DNA from: JBFGFX01 sp965232455
GTDB taxonomy: Bacteria; Pseudomonadota; Gammaproteobacteria; Steroidobacterales; Woeseiaceae
Direction: 5' to 3'
NCBI GenBank assembly: GCA_965232455.1
Contig: OZ246981.1
Coordinates: 992,001-1,056,000 of the forward strand
DNA length: 64,000 bases
The position numbers and the translations under genes are program-made. The notes below the pieces were generated by a model. That model was not told the origin of the DNA. It searched no databases and saw nothing but the letters and a program-made list of their open reading frames with translations. Shown here one piece after another: positions 25,063 through 32,352 of this stretch. Position 1 is the first letter of the stretch. Each line of letters starts with the position of its first letter.

Positions 25063-26217
25063 ATGTCGCTGATAAATCCCGAATTCGCGTCGATGAAAGC
25101 GATTGTCCTCTTATGTGCGGCCATGACCGCCTCGTGCAGCCCCTCCGTCTCCGAGGGCGGTGCGGTCATGGATCCGGACGATCCGCTGCCGCGCACGCAG
25201 AATTCCGCGCCGGAGAATATTCCCGGCATCACCACTCACTACGGCTCGGTCGAAGTCGAGCCTGGCATCCGGCTGCGGACGCTGATTACCCTCCCCGAAG
25301 GGGTGCAGGGGCGCCTGCACCCCCTGTTGTTCACCCAGTGGGTCTCTTGCGGTTCGATCGAATTGGGAGATCGAGGCGGCAGCATGCTGGCGACGCTTGC
25401 AAGGGAGTCCGGGCTCGCCCTCGTCCGGGTGGAACGCGCGGGCAGCGGCGACAGTCAGGGTGCCGGTTGCGACAAACTCGATTATGACACCGAGGTCGAT
25501 CACTATATCAATGCCTTCACCGCGCTCCTCGGCAGCGAGTTTATCGACCCGTCCCGAATCTACGTCCTCGGGCAAAGTCTCGGCGCGACCACGGCGCCGC
25601 TGGTTGCCGGTGCGCTTCAAGCGGGCGGGTTCGACGTCGTCGCAATTGCCGTCCAGGGCGGCGGGGCGCTGACGCATTACGAGCGCATGTTAAATTTCGA
25701 TCGGTTCTACCTGGAGCGGCGGCCGGAGGCCGTGCCGGTGGACCGCATTCACGAGGAGATGCGCGCTCGCGCGCAGTTTCATGTGGAGTATCTGATTAAG
25801 GGCAGGCACCCGGACGATGTCGCTGAAGACAGTCCGGCAATGGCGGCCGTGCGCGGCGACGTTCGGGGATTGGCGGAGAACGATCACTACGGGCGCCCGT
25901 TCGCATGGCACCAACAGGCGGCAAACCGGGATTTCCTGGCGGCATGGTCGAGGCTCGAAGCCGACGTTCTCGTCATCTTCAACGAGTTCGACCAATTCGA
26001 GACGAAACGCGGGCACGAACTCATCGTCGACACCGTAAACCGGGTGCGGCCCGGTACGGCGAAGTTCGTCGAGCAGAAAGGTCTCGGCCACAGCGGCTGG
26101 CGGTTCACGACGACCGAAGAAGCGTATGCCGACGAAACGGGAGTGCCCGAGCCTTTGACAACCGCCGCCGTGCTGATTGATTGGTTCAGATCAAGTCAGG
26201 ACGAAGTTGCTCGATGA
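25063..26217 (+). CDS. Alpha/beta hydrolase lipoprotein
   Basis: A 384-residue protein with a lipoprotein signal (AAMTASC, Cys near residue 25) and an alpha/beta-hydrolase fold. The nucleophile elbow GQSLG carries S172, an earlier strand reads GLALVRVERAGSGDSQG, and the late VIFNEFDQFE and GLGHSGW supply the candidate acid and His. A lipid-anchored esterase or peptidase is therefore expected. The start at ATG 25063 is preceded by GGAG; ATG 25093 would give a shorter signal peptide and is also possible. It follows the MerR gene closely and is probably induced with it. Confidence 0.82.
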   Translation: MSLINPEFASMKAIVLLCAAMTASCSPSVSEGGAVMDPDDPLPRTQNSAPENIPGITTHYGSVEVEPGIRLRTLITLPEGVQGRLHPLLFTQWVSCGSIELGDRGGSMLATLARESGLALVRVERAGSGDSQGAGCDKLDYDTEVDHYINAFTALLGSEFIDPSRIYVLGQSLGATTAPLVAGALQAGGFDVVAIAVQGGGALTHYERMLNFDRFYLERRPEAVPVDRIHEEMRARAQFHVEYLIKGRHPDDVAEDSPAMAAVRGDVRGLAENDHYGRPFAWHQQAANRDFLAAWSRLEADVLVIFNEFDQFETKRGHELIVDTVNRVRPGTAKFVEQKGLGHSGWRFTTTEEAYADETGVPEPLTTAAVLIDWFRSSQDEVAR

Positions 26218-26252
26218 CCGGACCAGCGGCATCTCGCTAAGGGAGGATCGTT

Positions 26253-27071
26253 TCAAAACCGATAGAAGACGCCGATGCCGACCTCGACATTGTTGTCGTC
26301 AAAGACAATGGGGCTGTCGGCGACGTCGGCGAGCAGGCGTTCGTAGTCGATTCCGGCATTCAAATACCAGCGTTCGGTGAGCTTGTACTCGGCGGCGAGA
26401 TTGACGCCAAAACTCTTCAGTCCGCCGCCGGGCGAATAAACGGGGAAGCCGCTGGCGTCGCTCTGGGCCTGTGTGATGCCGAAATCGGTTTGCTGGTTCT
26501 TCTTGCTGGAACCGCTTAAGTCCGCGCCGAGTGTCAGGAACAGGCGCTCGCTCGCGGTGCGCCACGTATAACTCCCGCCGACGAACCAGACCACACCCTT
26601 GTCGCCGGTTGCGGGGGCGACCGATGCTCCGAGCGTCAGCGGGCCCAGGAAGTAACGGCCGATGATCTCGAGTTCGATTTCCTTGTCCTGGTTGCCGAGT
26701 CCGATGAGCCGGTCGTCGTCCGCGATCTCGCGCGTATCTTCGCGTTCGGCCCGCAGCGCAAAGCCAAAACTGTCGCCAAGCATCCGGCTGTAGCCGAGGC
26801 CGTCGGCGGTCAGGAATACGTTGCCCCAATCGGCGCGATAGGCCGCAATGAAAAAAGGATCGACCTCCGTCTCGCTCTCGTCGCTGCCCTGGTAGGTCGG
26901 CTCGCTCTCGAAGCCGGCGCCGAGTCGAAAGTCCCATCGCAGATCCTCGTCGAGCCGGGCGCTGTGGCGAAAGTTCAGATCTACGTCGAGGTATTCCGGC
27001 CAGAGCACCTCGGCGCGAGCAGGGGACGCGATGCCCAACAGCAATAAGACTGAGATATGACGGTGTTTCAC
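26253..27071 (-). CDS. MipA/OmpV-family outer-membrane protein
   Basis: A 272-residue protein with a signal peptide (to about residue 20, SPARA) and alternating amphipathic beta strands ending in the aromatic terminus VFYRF, typical of outer-membrane barrels. The opening LRWDFRLGAGFESEPTYQGSDES and FIAAYRADWGNVFLTADGLGYS match MipA/OmpV proteins, which act as scaffolds for murein enzymes or as small porins. It is divergent from a LytTR regulator gene. Confidence 0.88.
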   Translation of the reverse strand: MKHRHISVLLLLGIASPARAEVLWPEYLDVDLNFRHSARLDEDLRWDFRLGAGFESEPTYQGSDESETEVDPFFIAAYRADWGNVFLTADGLGYSRMLGDSFGFALRAEREDTREIADDDRLIGLGNQDKEIELEIIGRYFLGPLTLGASVAPATGDKGVVWFVGGSYTWRTASERLFLTLGADLSGSSKKNQQTDFGITQAQSDASGFPVYSPGGGLKSFGVNLAAEYKLTERWYLNAGIDYERLLADVADSPIVFDDNNVEVGIGVFYRF

Positions 27072-27155
27072 GAGCTGCCTCCGTTGCGTGTCAGCGCCGG
27101 ATCGTAGGCTGGCGGCGCCCGGGTGGCGCTTTAAATTTCCTGGGCTTGCCGTATC

Positions 27156-27190
27156 CTTCTTGAACCGTCAGGTAGTCTTCTTGAATCGTC
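27156..27190. promoter_or_regulatory. 21-bp-spaced direct repeats, probable LytTR binding site
   Basis: CTTCTTGAACCGTC (27156-27169) and CTTCTTGAATCGTC (27177-27190) are direct repeats with one mismatch, spaced exactly 21 bp apart. LytTR proteins bind direct repeats on one face of the helix about two turns apart. The site lies 15 bp before the LytTR gene and between it and MipA. Confidence 0.6.
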
Positions 27191-27204
27191 CGGCTTCTAG
27201 CGTC

Positions 27205-28026
27205 ATGCAACCGAAATCTCCGCGAAAACTGCGTCTGTGGGTGTTGTTTGCGGTGCTCGTGTTATTGATGCAGTTCTCGGATCCGCTCGGTGAGGTCGCG
27301 CTTGGCGACGCGATTCTCTTCTGGAGCGGCCGTTTGGCCGGTGTTGCGGCGGCGCTCGTGCTGGCAGAGTGGCTGCTCGCCCGTTTCTGCGCGACACGGT
27401 GGAACTCGCCGCCCTGGCTGAAGCCAGCCCTCCTGGCCATGATCGTTGCCGCCGCGCCGATGACGCTGGTCGAAATTACGCTCGAAACGGCCGTGCCGCA
27501 AAGTGCGCCCTTCGACGATTCCGCGTTGCGTGAATGGTCGCCGGTGCTCGCGTTTGTGAGCGAATACCTGACGATTCTGAGCGTGATCCTGCCGGTCAAC
27601 GTGGTGCTCTGGGTGATCATCGACATGCGCGGCGGGGCGGCCGCCGACAGCGTCGATCCGGTGCCGGCGTTTGCTCAGCCGGCTTTCCTGACCAAGACCG
27701 ACGGCATCGCTCTCGAGAACGTCCTCGCACTGGCCGCCGAGGAGCACTACGTCCGCGTAGTGACGTCCGATCGCAGTGAGCTCGTTTACGGGCGCTTCCG
27801 CGACGTCGTCGCCGAGATGCCCGAATCCGCCGGCCTGCAGGTGCACCGGTCGTGGTGGGTCGCCGAGAACGCCGTGGTTGCCGCCCGGCGCGGGGCGCGG
27901 CGTTACGAGCTCGAATTGCTGAACGGTGCCACGGTGCCGGTCAGCGATCGCTTTACCCAGCGTGTACGAGAGCGAGGATTGCTGACGCGGCCCAGGGCGC
28001 GGCAAAGCCGTGATCTGCCGGGGTAG
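27205..28026 (+). CDS. LytTR-domain membrane-bound transcriptional regulator
   Basis: A 273-residue protein with four predicted transmembrane helices in its first 135 residues (about 9-25, 34-55, 70-90, 115-135). A cytoplasmic LytTR DNA-binding domain follows (about 165-255; ALAAEEHYVRVVTSDRSELVYGRFRDVVAEMPE, VHRSWWVAENAVVAARR, NGATVPVSDRF). Membrane LytTR proteins without a receiver domain are regulators of cell-envelope or competence-type genes. ATG 27205 was chosen because the upstream direct repeats, if translated, would give an SFLNR/VFLNR duplication with no family counterpart. The adjacent MipA gene is the natural target candidate. Confidence 0.86.
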   Translation: MQPKSPRKLRLWVLFAVLVLLMQFSDPLGEVALGDAILFWSGRLAGVAAALVLAEWLLARFCATRWNSPPWLKPALLAMIVAAAPMTLVEITLETAVPQSAPFDDSALREWSPVLAFVSEYLTILSVILPVNVVLWVIIDMRGGAAADSVDPVPAFAQPAFLTKTDGIALENVLALAAEEHYVRVVTSDRSELVYGRFRDVVAEMPESAGLQVHRSWWVAENAVVAARRGARRYELELLNGATVPVSDRFTQRVRERGLLTRPRARQSRDLPG

Positions 28027-28040
28027 CAGGCGCCGGGTTC

Positions 28041-28078
28041 TTGACATGCAACAAAAAAGCTGCATAAATATAGGCAGC
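28041..28078 (+). promoter_or_regulatory. Promoter and candidate ArsR operator
   Basis: TTGACA (28041-28046) is followed after 18 bp by TAAATA (28065-28070). The inverted repeat GCTGC (28059-28063) and GCAGC (28074-28078) straddles the -10 box, where a repressor would block RNA polymerase. Confidence 0.6.
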
Positions 28079-28097
28079 AAAGAGACTGCATTTCCAA

Positions 28098-28421
28098 ATG
28101 GATAAGGTATTCAAAGCCCTGGCGGATGCGACTCGTCGACAAATGTTGGACGTTCTCTATGAAAATCAAGGAGTCACGCTTTCTCAGCTCGTGTCGGGAG
28201 CCGGCATGACCCGGCAGGCGGCAAGCCGTCACATCGCCGTGCTGGAGGACGCCGGGCTCGTCGCCTCCGAGTGGCACGGCAGGGAGAAGCTGCATTACCT
28301 GAATCCGGTTCCGCTCGCCGAAATAAACCGGCGCTGGATCGACAAGTTCTCCCGCTCGAAGGCGGAAGCCGTCGTCAACCTGAAAAACGCTTTGGAGGAT
28401 TCCGATGACCACTCCGCCTGA
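28098..28421 (+). CDS. ArsR-family repressor
   Basis: A 107-residue winged-helix protein of the SRPBCC-associated ArsR subgroup. It opens MDKVFKALADATRRQMLDVLYE, continues with the recognition segment GMTRQAASRHIAVLEDAGLV, and ends with HYLNPVPLAEINRRWIDKF. It lacks the metal-binding Cys set of arsenic sensors. It overlaps the next SRPBCC gene by 17 bp and controls the operon, very likely through the dyad in its promoter. Confidence 0.9.
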   Translation: MDKVFKALADATRRQMLDVLYENQGVTLSQLVSGAGMTRQAASRHIAVLEDAGLVASEWHGREKLHYLNPVPLAEINRRWIDKFSRSKAEAVVNLKNALEDSDDHSA

Positions 28422-28872
28422 CTACGTCTACCAGGTTGTCATCGACGCGTCGCCAGACGCGGTCTGGCGCGGACTCACGACGGCGGAGTTCACCCGGCAG
28501 TACTGGCACAGTACGCGCGTGACCAGCGACTTTCGCGAAGGATCGGCCATTCAGTTCCTGAACGAGAGTGGCGACGTCGTCTGCGTGGGCGAGGTATTCA
28601 CGGCAATTCCGAACCGGGAACTGAGTTTCTCGTGGTCTTTTCCGAAGAATCCGGCGGCCAGCGCCGAGCAGCCCTCGCGGGTGACGTTTCGGATAGAGGC
28701 ACTGGACGAAGGGACGAGGCTGACGGTTGTACACGACCGGTTCCCGCCGGGATCGGTCGTTCGCGGCATGGTGGCCGAGGGCTGGCCGCTGGTTATCTGC
28801 GGTCTGAAAACCCTGCTGGAAACCGGTTCGGCGGTCGATTTCACGGCCGCAATGCAAGGAGAAACCCGATGA
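28405..28872 (+). CDS. SRPBCC (AHSA1-like) protein
   Basis: A 155-residue protein with the AHSA1/Calc fold pattern: VYQVVIDASPDAVWRGLTTAEFTRQYWHSTRVTSDFREGS, then FSWSFPKNP and EGTRLTVVHDRF. The function is unknown beyond hydrophobic ligand binding. The gene overlaps the ArsR gene by 17 bp and its TGA shares ATGA with the next gene, so the three form one translationally coupled operon. Confidence 0.88.
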   Translation: MTTPPDYVYQVVIDASPDAVWRGLTTAEFTRQYWHSTRVTSDFREGSAIQFLNESGDVVCVGEVFTAIPNRELSFSWSFPKNPAASAEQPSRVTFRIEALDEGTRLTVVHDRFPPGSVVRGMVAEGWPLVICGLKTLLETGSAVDFTAAMQGETR

Positions 28873-29405
28873 ACGTGCTGAGCGCCAGGCTCCTGGTTTT
28901 TTGCGTGCTGTTGATCGTCAACCACCCGGGCAAATCCGCCGAGTTGGCCGACATCCGGGTGTCCGGGACGTTCGACGTCAGCCCGGAGGCCGCCTGGGCG
29001 ACTTGGACGACCGTCGAGGGCTTGCAGAGTTTCCTCGCGCCGCGCGCCGAAGTCGATCTAAGAGTCGACGGTACGTTCAGCGCGCTGTTTTTTCCGGAAA
29101 ACCCGCCGGGGGAACGCGGCGCGGAGGGCATGAGAATCGTCGCGCTGGAGCCGCCGGACAGGCTGCTGATCACCTGGGACTCGCCCGTGGAGTTCGGGCC
29201 GATCCGGGAGCAACGGGCCCTGGTCGAGGTCCGTTTCGAGCCGGTCGGGCAGGGGTCGACAAAAATCAGCCTGCGACATTTCGGTTGGGGTGACGGCGAC
29301 GGGTGGTCGGCCGTGAGAACCTATTTTGTCGGCGCTTGGCGCATCGTGTTCGATCGCCTGCAGAAGAGCTACACGGAGGGCCCCATAGACTGGAGCAGGG
29401 GTTAG
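28869..29405 (+). CDS. Exported SRPBCC-family protein
   Basis: A 178-residue SRPBCC protein with an N-terminal signal peptide (MNVLSARLLVFCVLLIVNHPGKSA), so it is periplasmic, unlike its cytoplasmic operon partner. Family segments are VSGTFDVSPEAAWATWTTVEGLQSFLAP, PDRLLITWDSP and KISLRHFGWGDGDGW. GGAGA precedes ATG 28869, which overlaps the preceding stop by 4 bp. The pairing of a cytosolic and an exported SRPBCC protein under one ArsR regulator is unusual. Confidence 0.85.
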   Translation: MNVLSARLLVFCVLLIVNHPGKSAELADIRVSGTFDVSPEAAWATWTTVEGLQSFLAPRAEVDLRVDGTFSALFFPENPPGERGAEGMRIVALEPPDRLLITWDSPVEFGPIREQRALVEVRFEPVGQGSTKISLRHFGWGDGDGWSAVRTYFVGAWRIVFDRLQKSYTEGPIDWSRG

Positions 29406-29522
29406 CCCGGCAAGCCTGCTTCCCCGACCGGCGATTACCACCGTTTCCGCCAAACCGCGTACGCTGTCAACCGGCCGGACTTCGACACGTTGAGTAGGAT
29501 GGAGTGTTGAAGGAGAGAGCGG

Positions 29523-29741
29523 GTGTCCGCAGGGTTGGCCTGCGCTGCAAACAGCGTGATTATTGACACCGTCGTATCGTCCGAGAACGACGGAGTGCGT
29601 TTCGAGATCTACATGCCGGACAGCCTGGGGAACCGGGGAAGCTATTCCAGGCTGAGCACGGCGCTGCTGAAAGCGAGCGAGCAGATCGGGTTTGCGGCGG
29701 AATCCGAAGCCGTTCTGGAAATTACCTGCCGCAAGAATTGA
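29523..29741 (+). CDS. Small hypothetical protein
   Basis: A possible 72-residue protein starting at GTG 29523 with AAGGAG about 7 bp upstream. It contains CAANSVIIDTVVSSENDGVR and FEIYMPDSLGNRGSYSRL, with no recognised domain. It lies in a 492-bp space after the SRPBCC operon. The good ribosome-binding site is the main support; composition and length leave it uncertain. Confidence 0.4.
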   Translation: MSAGLACAANSVIIDTVVSSENDGVRFEIYMPDSLGNRGSYSRLSTALLKASEQIGFAAESEAVLEITCRKN

Positions 29742-29897
29742 CGCACCGGCGTGCGGAAGCGACCGCGGCAAGCGGAAAACTCCAGCACTACCTGCCCCGA
29801 TCAGGTGATTACGTTTGTTCGATCTCCCGTTGTCGCGAAGGCGCTCCAAGGCGAACGAAGGGACCTGAGGCTATAATTACGGGCAGGAGGTGCCGTC

Positions 29898-30410
29898 GTG
29901 AAGTATGTATTTGTCGTGCTGCTTGCGCTCTTCTTAACGGGCCCGACCTCCGCCGGCGCGTCGGCGGAAGCGGATCGGGCGTGTCCGGTCAGCGTTCCCT
30001 CGGATCGCTTGCTCGGGGCGCCGTTTCCGAAGTCCGACCGTTGGTACGGCAGCGAGGCGCTGGCGGTTCAGCTTCCGTATCCCGGGTTCTGGCCTATGAC
30101 CAGGGAAGGCCACCTGATAGCGGTCAAATTGTTCTGGTGGACGGCCGCTTTTCACAACGGCAAGCCGTCGGACCTGAAAGTCACGGTTGAGAACCTGGAT
30201 GGTAGAACGAACGACGTTGTGATTAGCCGCGCCACCACGGCATACGCGACGGACCTCGGCGGCTGGACGTTTTTAACCGGCGTCGACTTTCCCAGCGCCG
30301 GTTGCTGGGAGATCACCGGCGAATACCTTGGGCAGGCGCTGACGTTTGTGGTCCAAACCGTGGATGTGGATGAGTATCTCAGGCTCGTCGAGAAGCGGCG
30401 GCGGGAATAG
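29898..30410 (+). CDS. Secreted hypothetical protein
   Basis: A 170-residue protein with a clear signal peptide (MKYVFVVLLALFLTGPTSAGASA). The mature domain is predicted beta-rich (KLFWWTAAFHNGKPSDLKVTVENLDG, GCWEITGEYLGQALTFVVQTV), a pattern reminiscent of small Ig-like or lipocalin-size extracellular proteins. It has two Cys residues, in DRACPVSVP and AGCWEI, that could form a disulfide. No named family was recognised. The GTG start follows AGGAGG at 8 bp. Confidence 0.75.
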   Translation: MKYVFVVLLALFLTGPTSAGASAEADRACPVSVPSDRLLGAPFPKSDRWYGSEALAVQLPYPGFWPMTREGHLIAVKLFWWTAAFHNGKPSDLKVTVENLDGRTNDVVISRATTAYATDLGGWTFLTGVDFPSAGCWEITGEYLGQALTFVVQTVDVDEYLRLVEKRRRE

Positions 30411-30442
30411 CGGTCGGAGAGCGCCACGAACGCGCAGCCGGT

Positions 30443-30679
30443 CTAGTTTCGGCTGTCCGATCCTTCCGTCTCCCCGCTTGTCCCGTTCGCTCTAAACGAG
30501 CGGCGCAGTTCAGTTTCCAGAGAACCTGCGTTCTTGAAGACACTTTCGGGATAACGTCTCCGCCGGACCAGGGAATCGTAGATTTCCTTCGCGTCGTGCC
30601 GGTTGACGGCGGCGCCGGCGAAATACTGAAGCCGGAGACTGCGGTCTCGGTTGACGTAGAAGCGATTCTGTCGATCGGC
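30443..30679 (-). pseudogene. 3' remnant of a truncated gene (possibly membrane spermidine-synthase-like)
   Basis: A 78-codon frame open between a TGA (30682-30680) and TAG (30445-30443) has no start codon but clearly protein-like content: QNRFYVNRDRSLRLQYFAG, HDAKEIYDSL and RRRYPESVF. From memory, the pattern NRDR..RLQYLAG...IY...RYPE.LF resembles the C-terminal end of large fused MFS/spermidine-synthase-like proteins; that identity is tentative. The 5' part is absent, and the RAYT gene stops only 23 bp upstream on the same strand, so the transposon-related insertion or a linked deletion probably removed it. Confidence 0.5.
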
Positions 30680-30701
30680 TCAGTCGGCGTAGGGTCGGTA
30701 T

Positions 30702-31610
30702 CTAACGACCAACGGTGGCCGCTCTTATCTGCCCTTTGAGCCACCGCTGCCCGAGTTGTTGGCAATAGCGCTCCATGCTGGCCAAAGAACCGACAGCTCG
30801 ATAATACCAACGGCCGTAGTGCGTCATTTCTCGAACCCAGGCGTCGTTCGTGGTGTCCAGACGCTTGAGTAGTGGCGGCAAGGATTTGGAAATACCGCCC
30901 CGTTTCTTAGGGTCAATATGGCGTCCGGTCCACTCTACAAGTTCGAGGTAGTCGCGGTTCCGGATGGGGAGCGCAACAACGTTCGTCGTTTGAGGCCTTT
31001 GCATCGGTATGAGGTGTGCGTCTTTACGTTCAATTCGAGCCTTCACTGAGGTGTGATTCGAGGTTTCCGGGGTGATCGCGGCGCAGGCACGAATTGGGTT
31101 TAAATCGACATACACCATGCATTTCAACAAAGCCTCTTCGTCAAGTAAGGCCTGACAGCGGAAACGTCCTTCCCAGAACCGCCCCTTGCATCGGTCCTCA
31201 CGATTGGCGATTCGAGCCAGGGGTTCGTTTAGGCACCGCATGTACCAGGAGATGTTGGACAAGCGTTCACGCCAGTCCTCGATCTGTTGTGGGGTGGGCT
31301 CCACTGGTATGGAAAACAACCGGCGCCAGCGGTCAATGACGGCTTCATCGGACAACGATTCGGCAAGCTTGGAGTTGATTCGTAGAACGACGTGGTAGTG
31401 ATTGCTCATGATGGCGTATGCAGCGAGATCAATGGCAAACACGTCTGCCAAAAACTTCAGCCGCGATTCTAGCCAGCGCTTACGATGGTCGAAATTCTTG
31501 CCCGAAAAGCGATCCGCACCGCAGAGGAAGGCGCGCCGTACGCAGCGAGTGGTGCAGTGGTAGTAAGGTGTCAGTTCGAGACTGATCTGCTGTTTGCGGG
31601 CAACGGTCAA
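30702..31610 (-). CDS. REP-associated tyrosine transposase (RAYT, IS200-like Y1 family)
   Basis: A roughly 300-residue Y1 transposase-like protein. It has the opening YYHCTTRCVRRAFLCG, the metal-binding HUH motif SNHYHVVL, then NREDRCKGRFWEGRFRCQALLDEEALLKCMVYVDLNPIRA, which is the RAYT signature including the candidate catalytic Tyr region. It should cut and join single-stranded DNA at REP-like hairpins. TTG 31610 was chosen because GGGAGAG lies just upstream and the protein then opens TVARKQQIS, like family members; ATG 31637 is an alternative without a Shine-Dalgarno. A tandem repeat array and a perfect palindrome lie immediately upstream. Confidence 0.9.
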   Translation of the reverse strand: MTVARKQQISLELTPYYHCTTRCVRRAFLCGADRFSGKNFDHRKRWLESRLKFLADVFAIDLAAYAIMSNHYHVVLRINSKLAESLSDEAVIDRWRRLFSIPVEPTPQQIEDWRERLSNISWYMRCLNEPLARIANREDRCKGRFWEGRFRCQALLDEEALLKCMVYVDLNPIRACAAITPETSNHTSVKARIERKDAHLIPMQRPQTTNVVALPIRNRDYLELVEWTGRHIDPKKRGGISKSLPPLLKRLDTTNDAWVREMTHYGRWYYRAVGSLASMERYCQQLGQRWLKGQIRAATVGR

Positions 31611-31651
31611 CGATCTCTCCCAGGTAACGGGAACCATAAGAGCAAATCACA

Positions 31652-31663
31652 GTACCGCGGTAC
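31652..31663. repeat. Perfect 12-bp palindrome upstream of the RAYT gene
   Basis: GTACCGCGGTAC is fully self-complementary. It lies between the transposase gene and the tandem repeat array and shares the CCGCGG centre with the palindrome inside the dispersed repeat copies. Confidence 0.55.
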
Positions 31664-31681
31664 ATTCGTGTATTCAGCGTA

Positions 31682-31845
31682 TTTGTGAGGAATTAGAATG
31701 GATGATGGGTGTCCTGAAGCCTCCTGGAATGGATGATGGGTGTCCTGAAGCCTCCTTTTGTGAGGAATTAGAATGGATGATGGGTGTCCTGAAGCCTCCT
31801 CTGAAGCCTCCTGGAATGGATGATGGGTGTCCTGAAGCCTTCTGG
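31682..31845. repeat. Tandem repeat array beside the RAYT gene
   Basis: Four identical copies of a 26-bp core beginning GAATGGATGATGGGTGTCC lie at 31696-31721, 31727-31752, 31771-31796 and 31814-31839. Copies 1 and 3 are preceded by TTTGTGAGGAATTA, giving a higher-order unit of 75 bp that occurs twice. The second unit carries an extra 12-bp duplication (CTGAAGCCTCCT). Spacings of 31, 44 and 43 bp, without unique spacers, exclude a CRISPR array. The array is probably a REP/BIME-like target or product of the adjacent transposase. Confidence 0.85.
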
Positions 31846-32352
31846 CCGGGTAATCCATGAGGCAATCCGGGATACTCGTTGTTCCGCCCCTCGCGTCTTT
31901 CACACTTTTCGCATGAAGCGTGGTGTTTTGACTCTCGCATAGGTGCTTGCCTTGTCGTAAGCTAGTGAACAAGCAGATAGCAGGTGTCCCGTGTTCCAGA
32001 TTTTGCCCAACGATAGATGAAACGTGTTCCACGTTTCCGCGGTAACTTTCCTCGAATCTACTTCAAGGACTAGCCGTAAGTGTAAGCACCTACATTGGGT
32101 GTAATCGTCCTCCTCGGCGAGAAACGCACGATATGCCAATGAGATGTCGACTCCGCCTACGCGGCAGCACAAACGCGGCCAAAAAATCCCTCACACGCCT
32201 CCAGGCGCACCCATTGTGAGGGGAATCTAGGACACCCGCAATTCTGCCTAACTTTTTCGATGCAGGCTTCCGTGAGTGTGTAACCACACCGGCCTGTGAC
32301 ACATTTCAGGATTTGGTGTATCGATTTAACGAACGGATCTTTGCCATTCCAA
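31846..32352. other. Gene-free region holding dispersed repeat copy A
   Basis: No credible coding sequence was found between the tandem array and the symporter stop codon. The minus-strand frames here either read through repeats or lack start signals. The only structure seen is the 134-bp repeat at 31930-32063 and its CCGCGG-centred imperfect palindrome. This is likely the scar of past mobile-element activity. Confidence 0.5.
31930..32063. repeat. Dispersed 134-bp repeat, copy A
   Basis: Aligns without gaps over 134 bp with copy B at 62654-62787. A hand count gives 99 identical positions. Shared blocks include GACTCTCGCATAG at the left end, GTCGTAAGCT, GTTTCCGCGG and CTCGAATCTACTT at the right end. 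An imperfect palindrome lies at 32033-32046. It lies near the RAYT gene, which makes a non-autonomous mobile origin plausible. Confidence 0.75.

Noticed and set aside
30379..30810. 143-residue minus-strand frame over the RAYT 3' end
   Set aside because: It overlaps the transposase, and a neighbouring frame (30443-30679) has far more protein-like content.
31682..31845. CRISPR array
   Set aside because: Repeat spacing is 31, 44 and 43 bp with near-identical DNA between copies, so there are no unique spacers and no cas genes.
31607..32032. 141-residue frame across the tandem repeats
   Set aside because: Its repeated peptide simply translates the DNA repeats, and it overlaps the transposase start; not a credible gene.
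31900..32172. 90-residue gene covering dispersed repeat copy A
   Set aside because: The matching frame in copy B is interrupted, and substitutions between copies do not favour third codon positions, so a conserved protein is not supported.
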